A stretch of 64,000 nucleotides of DNA, taken from Pleurodeles waltl (Eukaryota > Chordata > Amphibia > Caudata > Salamandridae). Below the pieces are notes generated by a model. That model did not search any database. It was not told where the DNA came from and saw only the letters and a program-made list of their open reading frames with translations. The translations under genes were made by a program, and so were the position numbers. Where the stretch lies: positions 1,577,564,049-1,577,628,048 of the forward strand of contig NC_090445.1 of the NCBI RefSeq assembly GCF_031143425.1. The letters run 5' to 3'. Below, in pieces: positions 23,190 to 34,323 of the stretch. Position 1 is the first letter of the stretch; every line of letters starts with the position of its first letter.

Positions 23190-24815
23190 TCAACAAAACC
23201 TGGAGTTTATAGAAGGACAATTCCAAATAGGCAAAGTATTTGTTTGGCTTCCATAGAGGAAACAGCAGAGAAGTATACAACGCTTGAAAGATTTCCTGAG
23301 GAAGAACACATCAGCCAGGGAATGGCTGAAAGCTCAAGGAGCTATGCCAGCATCCATATTGTAACACTTCTAGGGTTTACTCCTTGTCTAGAAGGCAAGG
23401 TAGTCTTAGATATGAAAAGGCAATATGACAGAGAAAGCATATGTGAGCAAGTAGAAAGAGACAACTTTAACATTTATGTTTCAATATGCAGTACCATTAT
23501 TACAATGGGCATATGCACATCTAGTTGTGTTGAAAGCAATTCATTTGCAGGGTAGCCTGAATCAGAAAGTAGACTACCCGAGCAGAAATTTTCCTGCACC
23601 TCAAAATTGTCAGCTAAGCCCTATATCGTTTGAGATTTTTCAGAAGTGGGAGAATCAAGTGGTAGTCTTAATTTGAGATCAGTAAACTGCCCTCAGTCCT
23701 TGTTTTTGTTCAAAGGGCAGTGGTGAGGGAGCTTGGAGCATGGATGTTCTTTCATGTCCTTGAGCACTAGGATTTGTCTTGCCTTTCCCTCATTCCCATT
23801 TATTTCAAAATCTCTGATTGGAGTGAACAAGGGGAAAGCTAAGCTGATTTTTGTGGCACCTACATGCGTCTGCTCCCCCTGGTTTGCTCTGAGAGTACAG
23901 TTGAAATTGGTTCAGGAGTAGACTTGCCTAAATAGTTCCTCTCCTCTACCCTACTCCTTGTTATCTCAGGATGCTCTTCTTTAATGCTGCTTGATGGTTT
24001 GGATTTTGAATTGATAGGATTACGAAGATTAGGAGTTTAGCAGTATCAATACAGGGCTTCAGAGGACAGTCTACCTTATTCTTGTCACTCGTGTTCATAT
24101 AGCGAATGATGTAAAGGTAAGATTTTGCATTTCTTGTTCTGTGAGAACCCCAGGGTTTCCAACTTTCTTCAGTATAGGAGTGTCTATAATCCTTAAAGTG
24201 GCTACATTGATTTATTAGTTGGCATTACTTACAGCTTTGAGAAAAACTGAACAATTGTGACAGAATTTGGATGTTTAAGTTCGTATTTGTTTCAAGGTTT
24301 TGCTAATATGCGTCCAGAAATCAAGCCTTTTATGCCTGTCTGGCATTATTATTGGTTATGTTTAAAATACCCTTCTTTGTACCTTTGAAATCCATTGCCT
24401 TGAGGTTCTTGAATATGAAAACTGTTTTTATTGTGGTCATTACTACTACAAACAGGAAAGGGAAGTTATGGTCTCTTTGATGTAAGCATTCCTATTTGAG
24501 TTATTTTTCTGACAGCTTAATTTTTAGATTGGGTCCCGCCTTTATTACCAAGGTGTCATCTAAATTCCATTTAGATTAGGAAGTAATTCTGACTGAATTG
24601 TTCTCCACTTCCTCTTGTCAAAGGGAAATAGATTTTCATAAATTGGATTTGAAAAGACTAGTCACAATTTATCTGGATAGAGTTGCATCATTTAGAACTA
24701 TTGATACTTTGTAAACTTTGGTTTAGTCAACGGAGAAGATAAACCATCACTTCGTTCATTGAGTGGGTGTCTGGAAACTGGTTGTACACATATATCAAGT
24801 GCAAGGAGTTGAGTG
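23190..24815 (+). pseudogene. Decayed DIRS-type retrotransposon, ORF2 end and recombinase
   Basis: Fragments in shifting frames follow the domain order of the element at 28,556-34,275. An RT C-terminal-like stretch comes first (about 23,200-23,400). It is followed by SLNQKVDYPSR at about 23,560, corresponding to GIQNQLADNLSR. A methyltransferase-like IFVAPTCVCSPWF follows at about 23,850, corresponding to LILIAPTWARQPW. Recombinase pieces come next: VITTTNRKGKLWSL near 24,445 and KVSSKFHLD near 24,560, matching KVISPFHLN. A YLDRV segment lies near 24,670. The HxxR and Tyr boxes are missing, the RNase H N-terminal part is deleted, and stops and frameshifts are many. It cannot encode a working protein. 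Confidence 0.7.
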
Positions 24816-25172
24816 TCCCTTGTTTGTTAAGGAAACATATTTAGAAGTATATTGAATTGTCTTTATTAACGGGTTTTTGATGTATTCCATACTGATTCTC
24901 TGTTATTGAAAAGATGAAAGTCTGAGTCACATGCTGAAATTCAAACCTATGGTCTGCTAGTGACACTCAAAACATACACATAAATGCTCCTCACAGGAAT
25001 CCTCTCTGTGTATCTTCAGTACACGCTCGGTATACAGCGCTATCCACCCTCTGTTATAGACTGAGTATGTTTAGGATGTATGGACAGAAGGATGGGTGCA
25101 AAGCTTATGAGTGCAGATATCTCCTCTCCATACATGCACACACACACGTGCGCTTTGTTAGTCGGTGTAGTG

Positions 25173-25640
25173 CAGTAGTTCTTAACTTTTGACTTCTGTG
25201 CACCACTACTTAATTGTTGCTGGAACTTGGGGACCCCCATGAGATCATTATTGGATTCCCGAGACACCCAGAAAGTCATTACTGAACCACAAAACAAAAT
25301 ATTAAAAAAATAGAAACAAGGATCCATCAAATAAATACACAAAAAATATATTCGAGTTTTCACTGGAAGGTGGGATCTTTTCTAAGTTCAGTTGAGGGCA
25401 CTCATTGGCCAGTCTATATTCTGTTTGATGCACTTGCACTGCTTCCACAAATCAGTCTAAAGATACTAATATAATTGTTATCCTCTTCCTTCGAATTCCT
25501 TCACATTTACACGATGTTTTAAAATGTTCATTTTTACATGTTGCCTCGTTAATAATATTTGATTTTCTAAGCAGCCATGGACCCCCTAGTAGGCTTTGCG
25601 GACCCCCAGGGGTCCTCGGACTACAGGTTAAGGACCACTG
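25173..25640. mobile_element. hAT-type MITE
   Basis: The left end CAGTAGTTCTTAAC and the right end GTTAAGGACCACTG are inverted repeats with two mismatches. They carry the CAGTG-type termini and the GACCCCC inner blocks common in hAT MITEs. The flanking 8-mers GTGTAGTG (25,165-25,172) and GAGTAGTG (25,641-25,648) match at 7 of 8 positions, as expected for a hAT 8-bp duplication. There is no transposase; internal frames are chance. Confidence 0.75.
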
Positions 25641-25648
25641 GAGTAGTG

Positions 25649-27910
25649 TTCTTGGACAGGCCGCCGACATGAGCAGCAGGTGTCGGCGGTAATAGTCCAG
25701 GTAATCAACAGGACCAAACTGGTCCCCTCTATGCTGTTCTTTAAATTTACAGCACTGCAGTGTTCTTCTGGGCGCACAAAAGAAATTAAAAAAACTATTG
25801 CTATCCAGGGGGTCCTGTGAGCGTGAAAGCGACATGAGGGAGAAGCACTCGTGATGTGACTGGAATCGAGTATTCAGGTATTTACTGCCACTGACTGCAT
25901 GCAGCCTGCCGGAGTGAGACACTCCTCAGCTATGAATGGAGAGATTTGTATAACTCTCTATCCTCAGGGACACAGTTGTGAGCTGCTGCCTGTGGCTGTA
26001 GTTTGTCACCATCCTCACCAGCCCTCCCGACGCCCCAACACGTCACTCTCCCAGGCACCTGTGCAGCATGTCACGTGAGTCACGTACTCTGACCCGCATT
26101 CAGTTGATGCCGAGACTCTGCAGCATGGGCCTACCCGTAATAGGACTCAATAAAGAACAACTGCTAGCTGTGAGACATGCTTTGCGACGGTTTCTTTACT
26201 CTTAGGCACTCAGAATCCTTTGTGCTGAATGCTTATGATGCATTCCCTGGCCTGGACTCTTTCCTGTGTTTGTTTGGGGCAACTCGTGTAATTTTAATCT
26301 CACACTACTCAGGAGACATAAATAGATTCCTCGGTTTGGGAAACCTGAACTGAGTGGATTTTAATGGCATTGCTCGGCGTCCATGGACATGACCTGCGCC
26401 TTGCTGGTAAAGCTTTATTTTTAGTACATGCTCTCCTGCTTATCAGCAAACAGCAGAAGCCCGTTTCAGTGAGGGTTCCTGGTGTTCTTGGCTTCCCACT
26501 CCCCTCGTGGAGGTACCCGTATGTTGGTAACAATGGCCCCTCAGCGCACAGGCCCTACCCAATGCCGTGGTCGACACAATTTTAACACATGTACACTCTT
26601 CTGGTTGCACAAACACGTCAAGCACCGGAAGATAGTTTCCTTTTTATCCGAGTTCTCGTACTTTCACTTTCACAGTTCACAAGGAGCAACCCTGTTCATG
26701 CTCTGGGGGATAGTGACCCGGGCATTACAGTGCCAGGGGTCGCAGCCTGCGACTGAAGCACAGTTGAGTATGCACAACTTCCAGTTCAGGGGTTTTGCAG
26801 CACTTCCAAGATACTAAAGAGCTTTGCATTGATCAAAAAAGTTGTAATTCATGTTTACCTCTTTCCATGCACTTCAGTGCTTGCCTTTAATTATGAAAAT
26901 GTGTTACACTATGTTTCACACATTTGGCAGTCGAGTGTCACTCATAAGTGCACTAAAACCATGGAAGTGTTAGATAAGTGATCTGAAAACTTGGAAGCTA
27001 TGCCTCTTAGAGTTTCTCTTTGCTCAGATGGGTGTAATGTCTGATATTTATATGTTTTCCTCATCTTCACTGCTTGATTTTACCTAGAAATTGTCACTCC
27101 TACTCGTTGAGATGTCACTTATAATTACATCGAAGTTCTGAAAATGCCAGACACAGCACTCTGAAGCCTAGATTCTGTGTCTGATACCAGGGTATCTGCA
27201 CCCTTGGGTCCCTGTCCTCAGTCTTCTCCTTTGCATGTTAGTACACCTAACGGTGCCCTTATGTTGTCTGGGTTCAGTTCTAGTAGGTAGCCGTCACCAC
27301 TTGAGAACATGTACAGGATAGGGTGTTCCCAGCAGCACTTACAATAGATGTGCCCACCCTTCAGCCCAGCCAGAAATACAAATGAGCTGCTACTAAAAAA
27401 AAAAAAAAAACCATATAAAAACAAAAGCCAGTTAGTCTGGCATTGTCTGCCAGACTTTTGGATTTTGTCAATGATTGATTCTTTTTGTTTTTTCATTGAT
27501 TCTCTAATTATCGCTATGCCACTGACTGTATTAAAGAAACATTGACCAAAAGCAGAAATGTTTTGAGTCTCCAAAGCCACACATTGCTGTGATAGTACCA
27601 CCTTGTGAGAGCTATCGGCTAGGGCAATGTTTTTAAGCCATGCTGTACAGCACCGTGAATGCTTTGCAGTATGGCTAAATATCTTTTTGAAAAGCACTAT
27701 GACAGAACCAGGGCTAATCTGCATTTTTTATTTAGAAGAGCTTTAGCACTGAATGCATCATAGTTCTTTTGTATTATTATTCTTAGCCATGCTGCACTTC
27801 AGCCACCCTGCTATATAGAATGGCTTCAAATCATTCCCACAGTCAGCGATGTCCATGCTGTACAACAGGAACAAAAGGCAATGGCAGAACCAGTAGTCTC
27901 AGAGGGAATA
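25649..27910. other. Unannotated stretch
   Basis: No gene or transposon domain was recognised. A 16-nt poly-A run lies near 27,395-27,410 and a short GTCTGGCA/TGCCAGAC hairpin at about 27,434-27,454. Confidence 0.45.
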
Positions 27911-27935
27911 ACTATTGGCTTTACCAATGCTTGTT
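27911..27935 (-). repeat. Minus-strand copy of the TTGGC-AAA-GCCAA element end
   Basis: Read on the minus strand it is AACAAGCATTGG, TAAAG, CCAATAGT. It matches 62,004-62,028 apart from one base in the core, and resembles 133-151. Confidence 0.55.
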
Positions 27936-28534
27936 AGATCTCAAATGAATTCATCTCCTCAAGCATTAAAAAATAAAAAATATTACATTTTGCTGGAAAT
28001 CCTATCCCATAAAGAAAGCAATTGTGCCGATGTCCAAGTCGTTGTGAAAATATATTTGGAAGCACATAAAATCTGTTGTCACAATAAAAGCAGATATAAT
28101 CTGTTGTCACAGTAAACATCCATTTCGATGGAGACAAGAGGTTCTTTGAATTGGTGTGGCATAGTAAAACATAGCTACAAATGGTAAGAGATTCAACAAG
28201 TAAGACAGAGAGAATGAAAAAATAAAAAAAGAATCTCAATCACAACGCGATCAGCGGAAGGACAGTATTTAAGCTGAAGCATTCAGTACTTGGTCTATGC
28301 TCCAACTGAAAGAAGAGGCAGTGTAGCCAGCATGCATTGGCCAATTAGAAGGCAGTAAATAAGAGTGACAATGAAGCCAACAAATTTTAATAGGTGGGTT
28401 GCAAGCATATTTCTGGCACACAAGAGTGCATGCAGTGCATGTACCATTGCAGCCAAGACCTAAAAATGCGAATGGCACAGCTACAGACCAGTGGAGGAGA
28501 AAAGCTGACGGGAAGACCCTATAAGTAGGTATAT

Positions 28535-28555
28535 TAACTATATATATATATATAT
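28535..28555. repeat. TA microsatellite at the DIRS left boundary
   Basis: An alternating TA run of about 20 bp directly precedes GTTCGATGGC, the first bases of the DIRS element. Confidence 0.8.
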
Positions 28556-28734
28556 GTTCGATGGCATGTGTAGCTGCAGATACACATGCTGTGCACAGTC
28601 CGCCATCTGGTGTTGGGCTCGGAGTGTTACAAGTTGTTTTTCTTCGAAGAAGTCTTTTCGAGTCACGAGACCGAGGGACTCCTCCCATTTCGACTCCATT
28701 GCGCATGGGCGTCGACTCCATCTTAGATTGTTTT
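28556..28734. repeat. DIRS left inverted terminal repeat
   Basis: Segment A (28,556-28,594) pairs with 33,944-33,982 and segment B (28,669-28,734) pairs with 34,210-34,275, both without mismatch. Segment A contains arms CATGTGTA and TACACATG around an 8-bp centre GCTGCAGA. This near-palindrome resembles the arm-spacer-arm layout of tyrosine-recombinase sites. Confidence 0.9.
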
Positions 28735-28883
28735 TTTTTCGCCATCGGGTTCGGACGTGTTCCTTTTCGCTCCGTGTTTCGGGTCGGAAAGTTAGTTAGA
28801 ATCTCGGAAAAAATCGTCGGTATTGTTTGCGTTCGGTATCGGGTTAGTTAGAACAAATCGACACCGAATTTTGAAGAGCTCTG

Positions 28884-30954
28884 ATGGCCCTTCGGGGTTT
28901 TTTCGATCCCCCGTCGACCTGGTCGGCCCGGCCACGTGCGACTTCAAGGCTGATGGAACGGACCCCATTCCGCTTCTGCCCAAAATGCCATAATAAGTAT
29001 CCGTATACGGATCAGCATCTGGTCTGTAACTTGTGCTTGTCCCCCGAGCACAAGGAGGATACTTGTGAAGCCTGTCGAGCGTTTCGGTCGAGGAAGATGC
29101 TGAGAGACCGAAGAGCCAGGAGACTACAAATGGCGTCCACGCCGACAGGTCAAGAACGTTTCGAGGAGGAAGAAGAAGCTTTCTCCATCCACGAGTCGGA
29201 TTCTGAAGAACTCGACGCCGAAGAAACACCCCAAACCGTGAGTAAGACGTCGAAAATCAAGACTCACGAGAAGTCCACAAAAGCCCAGGGGACGCCACCG
29301 CCAACAGGCCATGGCTTAACCCGAAAACTAGGTGACCGATCCAAGGCACTGAAAAAGGGCATGCTGGTGTCGAAGTCTTCCGACTCCGGTCGAGATACCG
29401 CCACACAGCAACCTCAGAGCCGAGACAGCGGCTCCGAGAAAATTCGGCACAGAGACAGCGGCACCGAAGAATTTCAGCACCGAGACACCACGCCAAAAAC
29501 AAAGAAGGTTTCTTCGGAGCCTAAAAAGACTTCTGGAAAGGTTTCGGTTCCGAAACATCCAGCCTCAGAGCCGAAAACTAGTTCCTATACAGAGGAACAA
29601 GGATTAACCTCCCAATTACATAGATTTGGAGAGGAGCTTCAGGCTGTAGAGCCTGACTACACGCAAAGAAGGCTTCATATAGGACACAGGGAAGATAACC
29701 ACTCTTCCCCCAATCAAAATAAAGAGGAAACTTGCCTTTCAACAAAAGGACAAGCAACCACAGGCAAAAGTGGCAAGGAAAACAACCCCACCACCGTCTC
29801 CACCACCATCAATACATGCATCACCAGCAACAACTCCACCACTGATGCACTCACCAGCTCATACTACAATGAGTCAGGATGATCCTGATGCATGGGACCT
29901 TTACGATGCTCCAGTGTCTGACAACAGCCCAGACTCCTATCCCACAAAACCGTCACCACCTGAGGACAGTACATCCTACACACAGGTGGTCGCAAGGGCA
30001 GCCGAATTTCACAACGTCACCTTACATTCTGAACCAATTGAGGATGACTTTCTGTTTAACACCCTATCCTCCACCCATAGCCAGTACCAAAGCCTTCCCA
30101 TGCTCCCAGGAATGCTAAGACATTCAAAACAAATATTTCAGGAACCAGTTAAAGGCAGAGCCATAACTCCAAGGGTGGAGAAAAAGTACAAGCCACTGCC
30201 AACAGATCCAATCTATATTACAACACAACTAACACCAGACTCAGTAGTTGTTGGGGTAGCTCGTAAGAGAGCCAACTCTCATACCTCAGGAGACGCACCA
30301 CCTCCAGACAAAGAGAGCCGCAAATTTGATGCTGCGGGAAAAAGGGTTGCAGCACAAGCAGCAAATCAATGGCGTATTGCCAATTCACAAGCACTTTTGG
30401 CAAGATACGACAGAGCTCATTGGGATGAAATGCAACATTTCATCGAACACTTACCCAAGGAGTTCCAAAAAAGAGCGCAACAGGTGGTAGAAGAGGGACA
30501 AAGTATCTCAAATAATCAGATACGGTCTTCCATGGATGCAGCAGATACAGCTGCAAGGACAATAAACACTGCAATCACGATACGAAGGCACGCATGGCTG
30601 CGCACTTCAGGGTTCAAGCCGGAAATTCAACAAGCTGTGCTCAATATGCCATTTAATGAACAGCAATTGTTTGGGCCGGAGGTAGACACTGCCATTGAGA
30701 AACTCAAAAAAGACGCCGATACAGCCAAAGCCATGGGCGCACTCTACTCCCCGCAGAGCAGAGGCACATTTCGAAAAACACCTTTTAGGGGAGGGTTTCG
30801 AGGTCAACCCACAGAAAGCACAATCTCACAAACATGGCCTACTTACCAGAGTCAATATCAGAGGGGAGGTTTTCGGGGGCAATATAGAGGGGGCAAATTC
30901 CCAAGAAATCGAGGAAAATTCCAAGGCCCCAAAGCTCCTCAAAATAAACAGTGA
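28884..30954 (+). pseudogene. DIRS gag-like protein, split by a frameshift
   Basis: The first part (28,884-29,882) starts at an ATG. It carries a zinc-binding pattern at residues 32-64: C32, C35, H45, C48, C51, H56, C61, C64. A Ser/Lys/Thr-rich, highly charged stretch follows. Homologous reading then passes to the +1 frame, open from about 29,683 to 30,954. That frame holds a Pro-rich segment, QDDPDAWDLYD, and an Arg/Gly-rich tail with FRGGFRG-type repeats, typical of nucleic-acid binding. The shift falls between 29,683 and about 29,700, because the second frame has a TAG at 29,680. Together about 690 codons. Expected role: packaging element RNA. The lesion would truncate the protein. Confidence 0.8.
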
Positions 30955-32854
30955 CTCACAAGTCACACAACCCCATCACCTAACACCTGTGGGGGGAAGA
31001 CTAAGCCAATTTTACAAACTTTGGGAGGAAATAACAACAGACACTTGGGTCTTAGCAATTATCCAGCATGGTTATTGCATAGAATTTCTCCAATTCCCTC
31101 CAAACGTCCCACCGAAAACACACAATATGTCAAAACAACATATAGATCTTCTAGGACTAGAAGTTCAAGCATTGCTACAAAAGGACGCAATAGAATTAGT
31201 ACCAAATCTACAAAAAAACACAGGAGTTTACTCACTGTACTTTCTAATACCCAAAAAGGACAAAACTCTGAGACCAATACTAGATCTCAGAACACTAAAT
31301 ACCTACATCAAATCAGACCACTTTCACATGGTCACGTTACAAGACGTAATCCCACTGCTCAAACAGCAAGATTACATGACAACATTAGACCTAAAAGATG
31401 CGTATTTCCATATACCAATACATCCTTCACACAGGAAATACCTAAGGTTCGTATTCCAATGAATACATTACCAATTCAAAGTCTTGCCATTCGGAATAAC
31501 AACTGCGCCAAGAGTTTTTACAAAATGCCTGGCAGTAGTAGCTGCACATATCAGAAGGCAGCAAATACATGTGTTCCCGTACTTAGACGACTGGTTAATC
31601 AAAACCAACACGCTATGACAGTGTTCACAGCACACAAAATATGTCATACAGACCCTTCACAGGCTAGGTTTCTCCATCAACTACGCGAAGTCACACCTTT
31701 TGCCGTGTCAAACACAGCAATACTTAGGAGCGACAATCAACACAGCAAAAGGGATTGCCACTCCAAGTCCACAAAGGGTTCAAACATTTCAAAAGATAAT
31801 ACAGGCCATGTATCCAACACAAAAGATACAAGTCAAAATGGTAATGAAACTCCTAGGCATGATGTCTTCATGCATAGCCATTGTCCCAAACGCAAGATTG
31901 CACATGCGGCCCTTACAACAGTGCCTAGCATCACAATGGTCACAAGCACAGGGTCAACTTCTAGATCTGGTGTTGATAGACCGCCAAACATACATCTCGC
32001 TTCTATGGTGGAATAGTACAAATTTAAACCGAGGGCGGCCTTTCCAAGACCCAGTGCCACAATACGTCATAACGACGGATGCTTCCATGACAGGGTGGGG
32101 AGCACACCTCAATCAACACAGCATACAAGGACAATGGGACATACATCAGAGGCAGTTTCACATAAATCACTTAGAACTGTTAGCAGTATTTCTAGCGCTG
32201 AAAGCATTTCAACCCATAATAACCCAAAAATACATTCTTGTCAAAACAGACAACATGACAACAATGTATTATCTAAACAAACAAGGAGGGACACACTCGA
32301 CACAGTTGTGCCTCCTAACACAAAAAATATGGCATTGGGCGATTCACAACCACATTCGCCTAATAGCACAATTTATTCCAGGGATTCAGAACCAGTTGGC
32401 AGACAATCTCTCTCGAGATCACCAACAAACCCACGAATGGGAAATTCACCCCCAAATACTAAACAATTACTTTCAAATTTGGGGAACACCTCAAATAGAT
32501 CTATTTGCAACAAAGGAAAACTCAAAATGCCAAAACTTCGCATCCAGGTACCCACAAGATCAATCCCAAGGCAATGCTCTATGGATGAACTGGTCAGGGA
32601 TATTTGCGTACGCTTTTCCCCCTCTCCCTCTCCTTCCATATCTAGTAAACAGGTTGAGTCAAAACAAACTCAAACTCATACTAATAGCACCAACATGGGC
32701 AAGGCAACCTTGGTACACAACACTACTAGACCTTTCAGTAGTACCTCATGTCAAACTACCCAACAGACCAGATCTGTTAACACAACACAAACAACAGATC
32801 AGACATCCAAATCCAGCATCGTTGAATCTAGCAATTTGGCTCCTGAAATCCTAG
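30930..32854 (+). pseudogene. DIRS ORF2: reverse transcriptase, RNase H and methyltransferase-like domain, with two in-frame TGA codons
   Basis: One frame is open from before 30,695, overlapping the gag end, and runs to 32,854 apart from TGA at 31,460-31,462 and 31,616-31,618. RT motifs: PILDLRTLN near 31,275, TLDLKDAYFHIPI near 31,385, and YLDD at 31,580-31,591. RNase H has D in VITTDASMTGWG, E in NHLELLAVFLALKAF and D in VKTDNMTTMYYL. A DIRS-type adenine-methyltransferase-like segment follows, with QIDLFATKEN, AYAFPP and LILIAPTWARQPW. Catalytic residues read intact, so the two stops are the only visible lesions. The 3-prime 760 bp overlap the recombinase frame in a different phase. Confidence 0.85.
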
Positions 32855-33906
32855 AATTCGGGCACTTAGACCTCACTCAGGAATGTATGGAGGTCATAAA
32901 ACAAGCTAGAAAACCTACCACTAGACACTGCTATGCAAATAAGTGGAAAAGATTTGTTTATTACTGCCATAATAATCAAATTCAACCTTTACACGCATCT
33001 GCAAAAGAAATAGTAGGATACTTACTACATTTGCAAAAATCTAACCTAGCTTTCTCTTCCATTAAAATACATCTTATGGCAATTTCTGCTTACCTACAAA
33101 TTACGCACTCAATTTCATTGTTTAGGATACCAGTCATAAAGGCGTTTATGGAAGGCCTAAAGAGAATTATACCACCAAGAACACCACCAGTTCCTTCATG
33201 GAACCTCAACATTGTCCTAACACGACTCATGGGTCCACCTTTTGAGCCCATGCACTCTTGTGAAATGCAATACTTAACGTGGAAAGTTGCATTTTTAATT
33301 GCCATCACATCTCTAAGAAGAGTGAGTGAAATTCAAGCATTTACCATTCAAGAACCATTTATTCAAATACACAAAAATAAAGTTGTTCTATGGACCAATC
33401 CTAAATTTTTACCAAAAGTAATCTCACCGTTCCACTTAAATCAAACGGTAGAATTACCAGTGTTCTTCCCACAGCCAGATTCTGTAGCCGAAAGAGCACT
33501 ACATACATTAGACATCAAAAGAGCGCTAATGTACTACATTGACAGAACAAAACTAATTCGAAAGACAAAACAACTATTTATCGCCTTTCAAAAACCTCAT
33601 ACAGGAAATCCAATTTCAAAACAAGGCATTGCTAGATGGATAGTTAAGTGCATTCAAACCTGCTATCTTAAAGCTAAAAGAGAACTGCCTATTACACCAA
33701 AGGCACACTCAACCAGAAAGAAAGGTGCTACCATGGCCTTTCTAGGAAATATTCCAATGAACGAAATATGTAAGGCAGCAACATGGTCTACGCCTCATAC
33801 ATTTACCAAGCACTACTGTGTAGATGTGCTAACTGCACAACAAGCAACAGTAGGTCAAGCTGTATTAAGAACATTATTTCAAACTACTTCAACTCCTACA
33901 GGCTGA
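32095..33906 (+). CDS. DIRS tyrosine recombinase (ORF3)
   Basis: It inserts the double-stranded circular DNA intermediate by strand exchange. The frame is open from 32,095, but recognisable recombinase sequence begins near 32,820; the earlier part overlaps the RNase H and methyltransferase frame and may be untranslated. An N-terminal core-binding region (about 32,880-33,220) contains RHCYANKWKRFVYYC. Catalytic residues are Arg in ITSLRRVSE (33,316-33,321), His and Arg in HSTRK (33,706-33,717), Trp in AATWS, and the Tyr nucleophile in TKHYCVDV (33,814-33,816). The stop is TGA at 33,904-33,906. No lesion is seen, so this gene looks functional. The true start is unknown; a start near the methionine of TQECMEV (about 32,887) is possible but would trim the N-terminus. 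Confidence 0.88.
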   Translation: MGSTPQSTQHTRTMGHTSEAVSHKSLRTVSSISSAESISTHNNPKIHSCQNRQHDNNVLSKQTRRDTLDTVVPPNTKNMALGDSQPHSPNSTIYSRDSEPVGRQSLSRSPTNPRMGNSPPNTKQLLSNLGNTSNRSICNKGKLKMPKLRIQVPTRSIPRQCSMDELVRDICVRFSPSPSPSISSKQVESKQTQTHTNSTNMGKATLVHNTTRPFSSTSCQTTQQTRSVNTTQTTDQTSKSSIVESSNLAPEILEFGHLDLTQECMEVIKQARKPTTRHCYANKWKRFVYYCHNNQIQPLHASAKEIVGYLLHLQKSNLAFSSIKIHLMAISAYLQITHSISLFRIPVIKAFMEGLKRIIPPRTPPVPSWNLNIVLTRLMGPPFEPMHSCEMQYLTWKVAFLIAITSLRRVSEIQAFTIQEPFIQIHKNKVVLWTNPKFLPKVISPFHLNQTVELPVFFPQPDSVAERALHTLDIKRALMYYIDRTKLIRKTKQLFIAFQKPHTGNPISKQGIARWIVKCIQTCYLKAKRELPITPKAHSTRKKGATMAFLGNIPMNEICKAATWSTPHTFTKHYCVDVLTAQQATVGQAVLRTLFQTTSTPTG

Positions 33907-33943
33907 ACCACCGCTTTTGGGGAGATAACTGCTTACTAGTCTA

Positions 33944-34065
33944 TGCACAGCATGTGTATCTGCAGCTACACATGCCATCGAACGGAAAATGTCACTTACC
34001 CAGTGTACATCTCTTCGTGGCATTAGTCGCTGCAGATTCACATGCGCCCACCCGCCTCCCCGGGA
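33944..34065. repeat. DIRS internal complementary region
   Basis: It begins with the perfect 39-bp inverted copy of the element's left tip (33,944-33,982). Then come GGAAAATGTCACTTACCC and a block containing CTTCGTGGCATTAGTCGCTG. In DIRS elements this region is complementary to both outer termini and templates joining of the ends into a circle. The second part should match the missing right terminus, which cannot be checked in this copy. Confidence 0.8.
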
Positions 34066-34209
34066 GCCTGTAGCCGTTTAGAAGTAGATCTTAAACATTT
34101 GTACATTTGTAAATATATTACTTAAAACTTTATTATGTACATACGCATTCACTCCATTGCATGGGCACTATTACTAGCATACACAACTCCTACCTCACCC
34201 TCTGCGGGC

Positions 34210-34275
34210 AAAACAATCTAAGATGGAGTCGACGCCCATGCGCAATGGAGTCGAAATGGGAGGAGTCCCTCGGTC
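34210..34275. repeat. DIRS right inverted terminal repeat, truncated
   Basis: Perfect 66-bp inverted match to 28,669-28,734. Similarity ends abruptly at CGGTC (34,275). The expected remaining part, inverted 28,556-28,668, is not present here or after the adjacent Penelope-like remnant. Confidence 0.85.
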
Positions 34276-34323
34276 ACATCAAAGGTGTTGTGACAAAGAC
34301 ACACACAGTTTAGCATTAACAAA

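Larger units (their letters stand above)
28556..34275 (+). mobile_element. Near-complete DIRS-type tyrosine-recombinase retrotransposon
   Basis: In order: left inverted terminal repeat, gag-like frame, RT-RNase H-methyltransferase frame, tyrosine recombinase frame, internal complementary region, and a shortened right inverted terminal repeat. There are no long direct LTRs and no flanking duplication, as expected for DIRS elements. A 39-bp segment at the left tip (28,556-28,594) is matched perfectly in inverted orientation right after the recombinase (33,944-33,982). A 66-bp segment (28,669-28,734) is matched perfectly at 34,210-34,275. The right terminal repeat stops there, lacking the part corresponding to 28,556-28,668. 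Coding lesions are one frameshift in gag and two TGA codons in the RT frame. The recombinase is open. Confidence 0.92.

Noticed and set aside
25452..25922. 156-codon minus-strand frame
   Set aside because: It spans the right end of a hAT MITE and has no domain.
31021..32016. 331-codon frame over the DIRS RT
   Set aside because: As a separate gene it has no recognisable domain and overlaps the RT in another phase; kept only as an observation on frame openness.
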